NCBI GenBank assembly: GCA_963721725.1 | Contig: CAVRLX010000010.1 | Coordinates: 253,482 to 317,481 of the forward strand | Source: RI-153 sp963721725 | GTDB lineage: Bacteria; Chloroflexota; Anaerolineae; Caldilineales; Caldilineaceae | Direction of reading: 5' to 3' | Length of the DNA: 64,000 bases | Part shown: positions 18,334 through 27,646 of the stretch, one piece after another | How positions within the stretch are numbered: the first letter of the stretch is position 1 | How the letters are laid out: each line of letters opens with the position of its first letter | Translations under genes and position numbers: made by a program | Notes under the pieces: model-generated | Told to the model about the DNA's origin: nothing | Seen by the model: the letters and a program-made list of their open reading frames with translations, nothing else | Databases searched by the model: none

Positions 18334-19032
18334 ATGATTGATTTCCCCGCCCGTCACCGTTTGTTGATGTTGATGGGCTTGATCTGTAGCCTTCTATTGG
18401 TGGCTGCCTGCACGGTTGAGCCTGTGCCTGCATCCAATACCGCTGCTCCGACTATAGAGGTGACCGCCCCGGTTCCTGCTGCCCCGAAAACAACCGTGGA
18501 AGCCACCGCCTCTGTCGCTACCACAGTTGTGGCTACCACAGTGCCAACCAGTGCCCAGGTTGCGGCCCCGCCGGTTTCGTTGCGTATCGCCGAAATCGAG
18601 ATGGAAGTTGAAATTTCACCGCTGACATGGCGTGTCTCCGAAGTAGAGGGCAAGCGCACCACGATTTGGGTATTGCCCAGTGAAGGCGCTGGCTGGCATC
18701 CCAACAGTGCAGGCGTTGGGGCGGTTGGCAACATGATCATCTCTGGCAACCAACTGCTTGGCGATGCTGCTTTCGCACCCATTGCTCTGGGCGATGTTGA
18801 AGTGGGACAAGAGATCGAAGTCACCGATAGCAATGGCAATGTCTTTGTCTACACTGTGATCAACGTGACCGAACCTCTGCCGCTCACCAACAATCTACAA
18901 GAGGAAGAGTCTCTGGCCGAAACCTATCTAGGCCAGGGTAATCAGTCCTTATTGACCCTCGTCACTGGCTGGCCCGATTTTTCTTCCACGGCTCGCGTTA
19001 TCGTCATAGCAGAACTCACCGCAGCGGAATAA
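18328..19032 (+). CDS. Sortase-fold lipoprotein lacking catalytic His and Cys
   Basis: A ~232-residue lipoprotein with lipobox LLLVAAC, a Thr/Ala/Pro linker to about 80, and a C-terminal class-E/F sortase-like domain. The sortase segment normally reading AGH is ISGN here (Asn ~141), and the normal TLxTC is TLVTG (Gly ~214). Only the Arg of STARVIVIAEL remains. It is therefore unlikely to cleave or join peptides and may bind proteins or glycans at the surface. A GTG at 18328 and an ATG at 18334 are possible; AGGA spacing (nine bases) favours the ATG. It is the first gene of the operon. Confidence 0.75.
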   Translation: MSMIDFPARHRLLMLMGLICSLLLVAACTVEPVPASNTAAPTIEVTAPVPAAPKTTVEATASVATTVVATTVPTSAQVAAPPVSLRIAEIEMEVEISPLTWRVSEVEGKRTTIWVLPSEGAGWHPNSAGVGAVGNMIISGNQLLGDAAFAPIALGDVEVGQEIEVTDSNGNVFVYTVINVTEPLPLTNNLQEEESLAETYLGQGNQSLLTLVTGWPDFSSTARVIVIAELTAAE

Positions 19033-19044
19033 CGCGGCGCTCCA

Positions 19045-20730
19045 TTGGCGGCGAACTCGCACCTTATGCAACCCGACTACCTCTCTTCGTTCGCAGCCAA
19101 ACTATGCTGCACAGTTATCATCCCGGTCTATAACGGAGAGCGCAGCATTCTGCGCTGTTTAGATGCACTCGTGCAACAGACGATCCCGGTTGACCAGTTT
19201 GAGGTGATCGTGGTTGATGATGGCTCCACCGATGCGACGTTGGCCTTGGTCGAAACGTGGCTTTCCACCCATGCCCTGCTGCATTGGCGGGTAATTCATC
19301 AGCCTAATGCTGGCCCAGCCAGTGCCCGCAACACAGGAGCCGCCGCCGCCAAGTCTGATTTACTGCTCTTTACCGATGGTGATTGTGCACCTGTACCGCA
19401 CTGGGCAGAGAGCTTGCTGGCCGTTTTTCAGACTGCACAAATTGCCGGGGCCAAAGGGACCTATCTCACGGACCAACGGCAACTGGTGCCGCGGTTTGTG
19501 CAGTCCGAATATGAAGATCGCTATGACCGCATGGCGGGGCAAGATCGTATCGACTTTATCGACACCTATTCCGCCGCCTATCGACGATCTATCTTTTTGG
19601 AAAATGGCGGCTTTGATCCGCTTCTCAAGATCAACGAAGATCAAGAACTAAGCTTTCGACTGGCGGCCAAAGGCTATCATCTGGTTTTTGTGCCGACAGC
19701 CCAAGTTCGCCATATCCACGACGAAAGCATTGCGGATTATTTTCATCGCAAATTTTCCATCGGCTTCTGGAAATCGCTGTTGACGCGCTGGCATCCAGAG
19801 CGTGTGGTGCAGGACAGTCACACGCCGCAGGTGCTGAAAATTCAGATGTTGCTCTGGGCGGCGATGATCGGGCTGTTGCCCGTGGCCCTGGTTGGCGTGT
19901 GGTGGACCCCGGTGCGGATGGTTTGGTGGGGGATGGGTTTGCTCTTGGGTGTCTTTCTAATGACCGCACTCCCCTTTCTTGCCAAACTCGCGCAGCGTTC
20001 CTGGGGACTTGTTCTGATCGGCCCTTTAATGCTTTCGATTCGTTCGCTGGCGCTGGGGCTGGGTTACGTTATGGGGACCATTCACTTTGCCGGAATCCAG
20101 CCGGGCACTCGTCAGCCTGTGATCTCTGGCTGGAAGCGCTTTCTGAAGCGGGGGATGGACATCTGTGGCGCACTCGTGGGGTTGGGTCTGTCTGCGCCGT
20201 TGATTCTAATCGCGGCGATTGCCATTAAACTTGATTCGCCAGGGCCGATCTTCTATCTGCAAACCCGTATCGGTGAACATGGTCGCCCGTTTCGAATTGT
20301 GAAATTGCGCAGTATGTATCTGGACGCCGAGCGCCAATTGGAAGCATTAGTCAATTTAACCACCCTGGCCGAGCCGGTCTACAAGATTCCCAACGACCCG
20401 CGCATCACCCGCACAGGCCGCTGGCTGCGCCGGAGCAGTCTGGACGAAATGCCTCAATTTTGGAATGTGTTACGCGGCGAAATGAGTCTGGTTGGCCCCC
20501 GCCCGGAAGAAGCGCGTGTTGTGGCGCTGTATGATGATTATCAACGACGGCGATTGGCCGTCAAACCCGGTATCACCGGGCCGATGCAGATCAACGGGCG
20601 CGGCGATCTGCCGTTTGCCGAGCGGCTGCGCCTTGAACTAGATTATATTGAGCATTATAGCCTGCGCCGGGATGTTGTAATTTTGGTGCAGACGTTGCCC
20701 GCAGTGTTAGCGGGTCGTGGTGCCCATTAG
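19045..20730 (+). CDS. Fusion of family-2 glycosyltransferase and undecaprenyl-phosphate sugar transferase
   Basis: 561 residues in two enzymes. Residues ~20-260 are a GT-A family-2 glycosyltransferase (VIIPVYNGERSILRC, VVDDGSTDAT, LLFTDGDCAP, acceptor segment NEDQELSFRLA). Two membrane helices follow (~270-335). Residues ~362-561 are a bacterial sugar transferase that puts the first sugar phosphate on a lipid carrier (KRGMDICGALVG; FRIVKLRSM; SLVGPRPEEARV). Joining initiation and extension in one membrane protein is unusual. It probably starts the repeat unit made by this locus. A TTG at 19045 and an ATG at 19066 are both possible starts. Confidence 0.88.
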   Translation: MAANSHLMQPDYLSSFAAKLCCTVIIPVYNGERSILRCLDALVQQTIPVDQFEVIVVDDGSTDATLALVETWLSTHALLHWRVIHQPNAGPASARNTGAAAAKSDLLLFTDGDCAPVPHWAESLLAVFQTAQIAGAKGTYLTDQRQLVPRFVQSEYEDRYDRMAGQDRIDFIDTYSAAYRRSIFLENGGFDPLLKINEDQELSFRLAAKGYHLVFVPTAQVRHIHDESIADYFHRKFSIGFWKSLLTRWHPERVVQDSHTPQVLKIQMLLWAAMIGLLPVALVGVWWTPVRMVWWGMGLLLGVFLMTALPFLAKLAQRSWGLVLIGPLMLSIRSLALGLGYVMGTIHFAGIQPGTRQPVISGWKRFLKRGMDICGALVGLGLSAPLILIAAIAIKLDSPGPIFYLQTRIGEHGRPFRIVKLRSMYLDAERQLEALVNLTTLAEPVYKIPNDPRITRTGRWLRRSSLDEMPQFWNVLRGEMSLVGPRPEEARVVALYDDYQRRRLAVKPGITGPMQINGRGDLPFAERLRLELDYIEHYSLRRDVVILVQTLPAVLAGRGAH

Positions 20731-20790
20731 CAAGCCGGCCCCGATCTCATCGAACTTGTAATTGTTACCCACCTAGGGAAATTTCATTCA

Positions 20791-22266
20791 ATGTCCTCTT
20801 CTTTGCGCTTTCTATCTCGCTTTCTTTCGCTGACAATTTTCGGCGTGTTGCTGTTTTTGGCCGCTATGCTGCTGATGCCGACAACAGTCTGGACAGCGCT
20901 TGGGCTGGCTTCCACTCCGCTTAATACTCTGCGCAATGAGTGGCAACAAGCGCTGGCCCAGCCAAAAGCCGTGTCGGCTCGACCAGAGGAAATGACTCTT
21001 CGCATCTCAATTGATAACTGTACACTCACGGTGGATATTGCTGCTCAGGATGCAAGCGTGCCGCTGACCCGGCTACACGTATTGGCAGGCGAAGCCACGG
21101 TTTATGACAGCGGTGAGGTAACTGTAGCTGCTCTAGCCGAGATCATCCCTTTGGGGCTGCCAGCCGGCATCCATCAGATTATCATCCAGGTGTGGAATGC
21201 AGGACGTTATCAGACCGAACCCTATAGCCAGCAACACCGCCTCGCCTGTCAAGCATCAACAGCCACGGCAACACTGACTGCCGTGGTTTCCACCGACACG
21301 CCTGTCCCCACCGACACGCCTGTCCCTGCCACGACGACTTCAACGCAGACGGCAACCCTCTCCACGACACCCACAACAGCTGCCGCCATCGTTGCAGACA
21401 CAGCGACGCCGCTGCCGCCCACTGATACACCCATGCCTACGGCCACACCACTGCCACCCACCAATACACCCATACCTACAGACACCCCGACCCCCGTGTC
21501 CACAGCGACAGCGTTGCCCACAAATACACCTACCATGACGCCGCCGCTGCCTACGAATACGCCGACGCCCACGCATACACCAACGCCCACTGATACGCCA
21601 GTCTTTGTGCCGTGGGCGCTCTCGCCACCCACAGAGACACCTTTGCCCACAGCAACGTTGCCCTCCATCCCGGCTGTGTTGCGCGGCAAGATTCTCTTCC
21701 GCTCAGACAGAGACGCCTGGATGGCAAAAACCGACCGGGATCGACAGCGCATTAAACTCGAGGGCGAGATATTTGTGATGAATATAGACGGCAGCGAAGT
21801 GGGCAAATTGACCAACTTCTGGCCCTATGCCAAATCTCAACGGGCCGAACTCTGGTCAAACGATGGTCAGTTTGAACTTTTTGTGCGCCGCGATCCAAAC
21901 GGGCCGCAGATTAACTATCATAACCATCTCTATGGCAATGACCAACAGGTCAGCCGTCAGGGATCCGGCGCGGCGTTTGAGCCTGCCTTTGCCCCCGATG
22001 GATGGCGCATTGCCTTTGTCTCCAGTGAATCGGGCAACGATGAGATCTGGACGATTCTGCGTGACGGCAGCGAGGCCCGTAAGCTCACAGTGAACGATTG
22101 GGAATGGGATAAGCACCCCAGTTGGTCGCCAGACGGCACACAGATTATTTTTTACTCTAACCGCACGGGAACCCGCCAGCTTTATATCATGGATGCCGAT
22201 GGTGGCAATGTACGACCTCTGGGCGAGAGCCACGGCGAAAATTGGGATCCCATTTGGGTGAAGTAG
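20791..22266 (+). CDS. Membrane-anchored stalk protein with C-terminal WD40-like/TolB beta-propeller repeats
   Basis: 491 residues. An N-terminal helix (LTIFGVLLFLAAMLLM) anchors it. A small beta domain (~65-150) comes next, then a Thr-Pro stalk (~160-295, repeated TDTPVPT and TNTPTPT units), and finally PD40/TolB-like repeats (GEIFVMNIDGSEVGKLT; PSWSPDGTQIIFYS; QLYIMDADGGNVRPL). It should present a propeller outside the cell. Stop codon 47 bp before the next stalk gene. Confidence 0.8.
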   Translation: MSSSLRFLSRFLSLTIFGVLLFLAAMLLMPTTVWTALGLASTPLNTLRNEWQQALAQPKAVSARPEEMTLRISIDNCTLTVDIAAQDASVPLTRLHVLAGEATVYDSGEVTVAALAEIIPLGLPAGIHQIIIQVWNAGRYQTEPYSQQHRLACQASTATATLTAVVSTDTPVPTDTPVPATTTSTQTATLSTTPTTAAAIVADTATPLPPTDTPMPTATPLPPTNTPIPTDTPTPVSTATALPTNTPTMTPPLPTNTPTPTHTPTPTDTPVFVPWALSPPTETPLPTATLPSIPAVLRGKILFRSDRDAWMAKTDRDRQRIKLEGEIFVMNIDGSEVGKLTNFWPYAKSQRAELWSNDGQFELFVRRDPNGPQINYHNHLYGNDQQVSRQGSGAAFEPAFAPDGWRIAFVSSESGNDEIWTILRDGSEARKLTVNDWEWDKHPSWSPDGTQIIFYSNRTGTRQLYIMDADGGNVRPLGESHGENWDPIWVK

Positions 22267-22313
22267 ATCGACGTTTTTAGAAAAGAAGAAATTCTCAGCT
22301 AAGGAGATTAACG

Positions 22314-23090
22314 ATGAAAATTCAATTTAAGACCCCCCAGCTACGGTCTATCTGGCTTTGGGCGATCGCTGCCCTTGTGCTATGGTTCGCCATGACGGCC
22401 ACATCACCTGCCCAGGCAGGTCGTCAAAATCAGACTGTGCCGCCGCCCACGCCCACGCCAACCTATACACCTGTTCCCAGCAGCACGCCCACCAACGTGC
22501 CGCCGCCCTCCACCGATGTGCCAGTGCCGACGAGTGTGCCGTCTACCAACACGCCAGTACCGCGGCCCACCAACACCCTGGCCCCAGGCGTGACACCGCC
22601 CACCAACACGCCCACTGTGCCCGTTAACACGCCAACGGCAACGCTGACGAGGCTACCCGTCAACACGCCGACGGTAACCCCCACCCCGGCCTTTGCACTA
22701 CTACTTGAAATGGAAGGCCCGGAGATTGCCCTGCCTGGGCAGCAGGTGGAAATTATCTTTACAGTTAGCAACGCTTCCGCCCTCACTGCCACCAACGTGC
22801 GTGTGCGCGATCTGTTGCCGCCAGCTCTAATCTTGATCACCAGCGAGATCGAGTCTGGCGAGATGTTGCTCGAAACTGAGGAAAACGGCGATACAGTTGT
22901 GATCTTTGAATGGGAGACTGTGGCCCCTGGTGAATCTGTGCAGGCCATCTTGTTAGCGGTGGTGGATCCAGAAACGACCATCGGCACAGTGATAGATAAC
23001 CTGGCGATTGTCTTTGCCGACAATGCCTCTGGCAATACGGCGGGTATTAGCATTGGGCTACCACCCTCGATTCTGCCCTTGTTTGACTGA
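22314..23090 (+). CDS. Secreted stalk protein with DUF11-like domain
   Basis: 258 residues with an N-terminal hydrophobic segment and AQA cleavage-like site (~22-36), a Thr-Pro-Val stalk (~40-130) and a C-terminal DUF11-type immunoglobulin-like domain (GQQVEIIFTVSNASALTATN; VRVRDLLPPALIL). No C-terminal anchor or LPXTG is visible. An AAGGAG site lies eight bases before the ATG. Likely an exposed surface component made with its neighbours. Confidence 0.8.
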   Translation: MKIQFKTPQLRSIWLWAIAALVLWFAMTATSPAQAGRQNQTVPPPTPTPTYTPVPSSTPTNVPPPSTDVPVPTSVPSTNTPVPRPTNTLAPGVTPPTNTPTVPVNTPTATLTRLPVNTPTVTPTPAFALLLEMEGPEIALPGQQVEIIFTVSNASALTATNVRVRDLLPPALILITSEIESGEMLLETEENGDTVVIFEWETVAPGESVQAILLAVVDPETTIGTVIDNLAIVFADNASGNTAGISIGLPPSILPLFD

Positions 23091-23133
23091 TTAGGGAGAC
23101 GATGAGACTATCTTCACTTCCCTTTTTCAAAAA

Positions 23134-24687
23134 GTGAGCGCGTTCAATTTCATTCGTCAGTACCCCCGCCCCGTCGTCATTTTTCTGACGACGGGGTTGG
23201 CTTTGGCTCTCTATATTTGGACCCTCTCCCCTGGCCTCACCTGGGCCAACTTTGGCGCAGATGGTGGGGACCTGATCAGCGCCGCTGTGACTAACGGCGT
23301 GCCGCATCCTCCCGGCTACCCACTCTATACCCTGCTGCTTCAGGCATGGCTTTGGGGATTGGGGGTCATTGCACCTGCCAGTGAGTTAGCTTGGCGGAGC
23401 AACCTGTTGAGCGCAACAGCGGCAGCGGCAGCGGTGGGCATCACCACCCATCTGGCCTATACTATGCGTGCAGGTACAACCCTGCACAAAGCACTGTCGG
23501 CGGCGCTTGTGGGGCTGGCGTGGGCGATTTCACCGCTCCTGTGGGGGCAGGCGATCATCACCGAAGTCTACGCGCTTCATGCCCTGCTCTTTGTAATGCT
23601 CGTTTGGATAGCATGGGGAGGTATGCCCTATGCAACCCTCCGCCGCCCGTTGCTATTAGGATTTGTCATTGGATTGGGACTTGCCCACCATCTAACGATT
23701 GTGTTGTTGCTTCCAGCCCTGCTCTATTGGCTGTGGAGTGCCCCAGATCAACCGTTGAGACGGCGCTCATTTTGGGCATGGGGCGTGGTCGGCGCGTTGC
23801 CAGGACTTCTGCTCTACGCGCGCATTTTGGCCGTGGCGTCCAGCCCTGCGCCTGTCCATTGGGGATATCCCCAAACGTGGGCGGATCTTTGGTGGCTGGT
23901 CAGCGGAACTGCATATCAGGGATATCTTTTGGGGCCGAGCCAGATAGACCTACTCTGGCCTCGGCTGAGCCATTGGGCGCTTGTAATCTCCTCCCAATGG
24001 ACACCTGTAGGCTTCGTCGTCGTGGTGGCCGGACTCTATGCTTTGGATGAATACTGGCCGCGCCTGCGTACGTTCAGCCTGCTTTGGATTTTGCCTGTGA
24101 GTCTCTATGCTATCATGTATAATACCCTGGACAGTGAAGTCTACCTCTTGCCAGTGGTCTGGATCATGGCCCTGTGGTTGCCCGATGGTCTCTTGATTTT
24201 AAGCCGCCCATTGGCACAGGTGCGTCACTGGAAATCAGAATGGGCCTTTGCCATTGCTGCGGTGCTGTTGATTGTGCTGACGGGTATACGTCTGCCTGCC
24301 CAGTCACTGCGTAATGATGACAAAGTCACCCAATATCTCGATCAAATGTCAACAATTTTGGAACCCAATAGCCTGGTTTTTAGCAGCGCCGACGCCGAAA
24401 CGTTTACTCTGTGGTATGGAACCTATGCCACCCGGCAGTTATCCCAGGCCGCGCCCGGTTTGACGTTGGTCAATGTGGCTCTCTATCAATTTGCATGGTA
24501 TCGTAGACTGTTAACTGAACTTTACCCTGACCTGTTAGGGGTAGGCACAACTCAGGTTACCGACATTTTAGCAGCCAATCAACAGTACCGTCCCATCTAT
24601 TTCACCGAACGCATTGATACCGCCCCGCGGGATCATCTTGTCCCTATCGGCCCCATTTGGCGCTATCAGCCAACGGCCTCTGAATGA
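23134..24687 (+). CDS. DUF2723 membrane protein, GT-C-like glycosyltransferase
   Basis: A 517-residue polytopic protein with ten or more hydrophobic segments. The N-terminal loop (TLSPGLTWANFGADGGDLI, then GVPHPPGYPLYTLL) is the signature of DUF2723 proteins, relatives of protein O-mannosyltransferases. The acidic Asp-Gly-Gly-Asp and the His-Pro-Pro-Gly-Tyr would form the lipid-sugar site. It starts with GTG and overlaps the next gene by four bases, so the two are translationally coupled. It likely glycosylates the Thr-rich stalks encoded upstream, an inference from context. Confidence 0.85.
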   Translation: MSAFNFIRQYPRPVVIFLTTGLALALYIWTLSPGLTWANFGADGGDLISAAVTNGVPHPPGYPLYTLLLQAWLWGLGVIAPASELAWRSNLLSATAAAAAVGITTHLAYTMRAGTTLHKALSAALVGLAWAISPLLWGQAIITEVYALHALLFVMLVWIAWGGMPYATLRRPLLLGFVIGLGLAHHLTIVLLLPALLYWLWSAPDQPLRRRSFWAWGVVGALPGLLLYARILAVASSPAPVHWGYPQTWADLWWLVSGTAYQGYLLGPSQIDLLWPRLSHWALVISSQWTPVGFVVVVAGLYALDEYWPRLRTFSLLWILPVSLYAIMYNTLDSEVYLLPVVWIMALWLPDGLLILSRPLAQVRHWKSEWAFAIAAVLLIVLTGIRLPAQSLRNDDKVTQYLDQMSTILEPNSLVFSSADAETFTLWYGTYATRQLSQAAPGLTLVNVALYQFAWYRRLLTELYPDLLGVGTTQVTDILAANQQYRPIYFTERIDTAPRDHLVPIGPIWRYQPTASE

Positions 24688-26141
24688 AGGATTTCACAAT
24701 GCTACAGACAACCTACGCCTCGCCTCGCGCTCATCAATCGGTCACCTTTGCACGTCTGCAACACATTGGTATTTGGCTATTAGCAGCCCTACTTTTCGTA
24801 GGTACAGGCGTTGTAGCCTATAAACTTATGGACGTAGGCCGGGCACTTTGGGCGGGTGGCAATCTACCCGCATCGGTTCAGGCGGCCACAGGCTTCCCCG
24901 ATCTCTTTGGAATGCGCAAGCCCGTCACCTATTTGCTCCTCTTCCAAAACAACCACGAACTGCGTGGTACAGGCGGCTTTATCAGCGCCGTGGGCGAGCT
25001 TCAGATCTCGCGCGGAAAAATTGAATCTCTCACCAGTGCAGATAGTTACACAGTTTTTGACGAACGGGTAATCTATCCGCCCGCGCCTGCGCCCATTCAA
25101 CGCTACCTTAAAGCTGAAATTCTAGTTTTCCGGGATGCCAATTGGTCGCCTGATCTGCCCACCAGCGCCCGCACTGCGTTGCAACTTTACGAACTCAGCA
25201 ACGACAGTGACATCGACGGCGTTGTCACCATCGATCTTGATGCGGTGCGCATTCTGATTGACGCGCTGGACGGCATCCAGATCGAAGGGGTAGAGACCAC
25301 CATCACCGGCGACAACGTGGTAGAGATCATCAAACAGCTTTGGGGCAACCCGCTGGGCACAGAGCAAACCTTGCAAAGTAATCAGGGCGAGTGGTGGCGT
25401 GAGCGCAAAGATTTCATCCCCGTGCTGGCCGAAGCCATGCTCGAACGCATCAAGTCTGGCAAGTTTAACCCGCTCGCCATTGTCACCGCTGGCACTACTG
25501 CGTTGAAACAACGCTCGGTTCAGATCTGGCTCAAGGACCCCGCCGGGTCCAAGCAACTGGCGGAATTGGGCTGGGATGGCAGCCTGCACACCGTCAGCGG
25601 CTCCGATTTTGTGGGGTTGGTGGATGCCAATGTAGGCTTCAACAAAGTCAACGCCGCAGTCACGCGCACGCTTGACTATGCCGTCACTTGGCCGGACAGC
25701 GGACCCGGCGTGGCTGTAGCGACTGTCACCTATACCCATCCCGTGGACAAGCCAGAGGTCATTTGCGACCCATCGCCCCGCTATGGCAGCGGCTATGATG
25801 ACATGATTGCACGCTGCTTTTTTAACTATGTACGTCTCTATGTGCCGCGTGGCAGCAAGTTGATCAGCATCGAAGGCGTGGACGAAAGCTCCATCACCAG
25901 CCAGCGCGGCGAAGCGCGCACCCAGGTGCTAGCGGCGTTTTTTAGTATGAACGCTGGCGAAACCCACACGGTCCGTTTCACCTATGAACTGCCGGCCTCG
26001 CTTCAAGCCGAAGGCTATCAACTGATTCTGCAACGCCAAGCGGGTACTGGCCCCTTGCCTATTACCCTCACTGTGGGCGACGCTGCCGCCTATAGCGAAA
26101 CCTTCACCGACAACTGGCTGGAGTGGTCGCCGAAAAACTGA
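24684..26141 (+). CDS. DUF4012 domain protein
   Basis: 485 residues with one N-terminal membrane helix (IGIWLLAALLFVGTGVVAY) and an extracellular part bearing the DUF4012 motif FQNNHELRGTGGFISA. DUF4012 proteins are common in exopolysaccharide clusters; their activity is not known. The ATG at 24684 overlaps the previous stop; an ATG at 24699 has AAGGA seven bases upstream and may be the actual start. It is the last gene of the operon, followed by a strong terminator. Confidence 0.85.
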   Translation: MKDFTMLQTTYASPRAHQSVTFARLQHIGIWLLAALLFVGTGVVAYKLMDVGRALWAGGNLPASVQAATGFPDLFGMRKPVTYLLLFQNNHELRGTGGFISAVGELQISRGKIESLTSADSYTVFDERVIYPPAPAPIQRYLKAEILVFRDANWSPDLPTSARTALQLYELSNDSDIDGVVTIDLDAVRILIDALDGIQIEGVETTITGDNVVEIIKQLWGNPLGTEQTLQSNQGEWWRERKDFIPVLAEAMLERIKSGKFNPLAIVTAGTTALKQRSVQIWLKDPAGSKQLAELGWDGSLHTVSGSDFVGLVDANVGFNKVNAAVTRTLDYAVTWPDSGPGVAVATVTYTHPVDKPEVICDPSPRYGSGYDDMIARCFFNYVRLYVPRGSKLISIEGVDESSITSQRGEARTQVLAAFFSMNAGETHTVRFTYELPASLQAEGYQLILQRQAGTGPLPITLTVGDAAAYSETFTDNWLEWSPKN

Positions 26142-26149
26142 GCCACAGT

Positions 26150-26189
26150 AAAAAGTAGCGGCGAGGTAACACCTCGCCGCTACTTTTTT
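26150..26189. terminator. Bidirectional intrinsic terminator
   Basis: AAAAAGTAGCGGCGAGGT / ACCTCGCCGCTACTTTTTT with a 3-base loop, between the convergent DUF4012 and phosphoglycerate mutase genes. Confidence 0.95.
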
Positions 26190-26215
26190 GCCATGCGTTC
26201 TCTGCGCCGAAACCG

Positions 26216-27445
26216 CTATGCCCCAAAGCGTTTAAGCCGCCCGGCGTGGGCCATGGCCTGGGGCAGCAGATTCGTGGCGTGGAAGATGCCCAACCCGCCG
26301 CCGGCACAGGCCCGCTCGCCAAAGCTTTGGGCTGTGTCGGGCATCGCGTTGGGACTCCACAACAGCGTGGGCACAGGATGCCAGCTATGGCTGCGTAGCT
26401 TGGCTGGCGTGCTATGATCGCCCGTCACAATCAGCGCGCCCGGCTTGAGGGCAAGAATGCGCGGGATCACGGCGTCCACTGCTTCAATTTCGTGAACTTT
26501 GGCCTCAAAATTGCCATCTTCTCCGTAGCTGTCAGTCTTTTTTACATGAATGAAAAAGAAGTCGTATTCATTCCATGCTTGTTCCAGCGCGGCAATTTCG
26601 TGTTCAGGGCGGTCGCCCTCAAACTCGATAATCTCCATTCCCACGAGGCTGGCAACTCCTTTGTACATGGGATAGACAGCAATCGCCGCCGACTTGAGAC
26701 CATAGATCTCCGACAGCACAGGTAACCCCGGATCTTTGGCAATGCCGCGCAGGTTGAGGCTATTGGCCCGCGCTTCGTCGGCTAGTACCGCGCGGGCAGC
26801 CGCAGTCCAGCGGTTGAGCATATCGGCTGTCTTCGCCCCCGCCTGGGTGCCGCTTCCATCGGTGACGGGCAGGGGCGGCTTGCCTGTCTCCAGCGGATCG
26901 GTCTCCGACAGATCGCCGCCCAGCCCCGCGCCGCGCAGCACAAAGACAAAACGATGTTCCTTCACTGGCTCCACAAAAACTTGGTAGCCATCAAACATAT
27001 CGCCCGTAGCGGCTTGCAACTTTGCACACAGCCGCACACACTCTTCGCTAGAGATGCGCCCGGCGCGGCGGTCGATGATCAGCCCGTTGGCGTCCACCGT
27101 AGCAAAATTGCCGCGCGCCGCCAGATCGTGATTGGTCATCTGAAAGCCGATGCCCAATGCCTCCAATACGCCACGCCCGATCTGATATTTCACCGGATCA
27201 TAGCTAAACAAACTCAGATGGGCGGGGCCACTGCCGGGTTCGATCCCCGCGCGGATGGGGATACTCAGCCCGGTCGTGCCTTCGGTTGCCAGCCGATCCA
27301 GATTGGGCGTCTGCGCTGTTTCCAACTCGGTCTTGCCATCGGGCTGCATGGGCAACCCGCCCAGGCCATCCATGACCAAAAGGACGATCTTCTCGCCGTT
27401 TTGATAGTGGTCTTTCATTATGTCAAATTCAGTAAATACAGACAT
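26216..27445 (-). CDS. apgM: Archaeal-type cofactor-independent phosphoglycerate mutase
   Basis: A 409-residue alkaline-phosphatase-superfamily enzyme interconverting 2- and 3-phosphoglycerate in glycolysis. The metal site is seen in VLLVMDGLGGLP, the catalytic Ser in GSGPAHLSLFSYDP, and the remaining ligands in VKKTDSYGEDGN and VTGDHSTP. The length matches the archaeal/ApgM type, not the ~510-residue bacterial GpmI. The start at 27445 has AGGAG six bases upstream; longer versions lack support. Confidence 0.92.
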   Translation of the reverse strand: MSVFTEFDIMKDHYQNGEKIVLLVMDGLGGLPMQPDGKTELETAQTPNLDRLATEGTTGLSIPIRAGIEPGSGPAHLSLFSYDPVKYQIGRGVLEALGIGFQMTNHDLAARGNFATVDANGLIIDRRAGRISSEECVRLCAKLQAATGDMFDGYQVFVEPVKEHRFVFVLRGAGLGGDLSETDPLETGKPPLPVTDGSGTQAGAKTADMLNRWTAAARAVLADEARANSLNLRGIAKDPGLPVLSEIYGLKSAAIAVYPMYKGVASLVGMEIIEFEGDRPEHEIAALEQAWNEYDFFFIHVKKTDSYGEDGNFEAKVHEIEAVDAVIPRILALKPGALIVTGDHSTPAKLRSHSWHPVPTLLWSPNAMPDTAQSFGERACAGGGLGIFHATNLLPQAMAHAGRLKRFGA

Positions 27446-27556
27446 AACCGACTCCTTTGGTCTGTGTTGCTTCATATGCGTATCTATGGATAGTCGATAT
27501 GATGAAGGTCTACTACCCAATCTCTATTATCCAATCCCCTTGCTGTTATTTCAGCC

Positions 27557-27565
27557 AGTATAGCA
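27557..27565 (-). promoter_or_regulatory. Extended -10 element for apgM
   Basis: On the minus strand TGC-TATACT (27557-27565), ~110 bp before the apgM start and just beyond the terminator of the upstream gene. No clear -35. Confidence 0.45.
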
Positions 27566-27590
27566 CTGAAGCAGCAAAAACCCAGGGCAA

Positions 27591-27630
27591 AAAAAAGAGT
27601 CGAGAGAGCATGTGCCCTCCCGACTCTTTT
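27591..27630. terminator. Intrinsic terminator after the ABC ATPase gene
   Basis: AAAAGAGTCG ... CGACTCTTTT with an inner partial stem and A/T tails on both sides, 17 bp past the ATPase stop. Confidence 0.85.
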
Positions 27631-27646
27631 GGTTCAAGCGAACAAC

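Noticed and set aside
21249..21815. Long minus-strand frame rich in Gly-Val-Ser repeats
   Set aside because: It is the complement of the Thr-Pro stalk of the plus-strand gene; the same artefact occurs at 22463-23053 and at 36100-36669.
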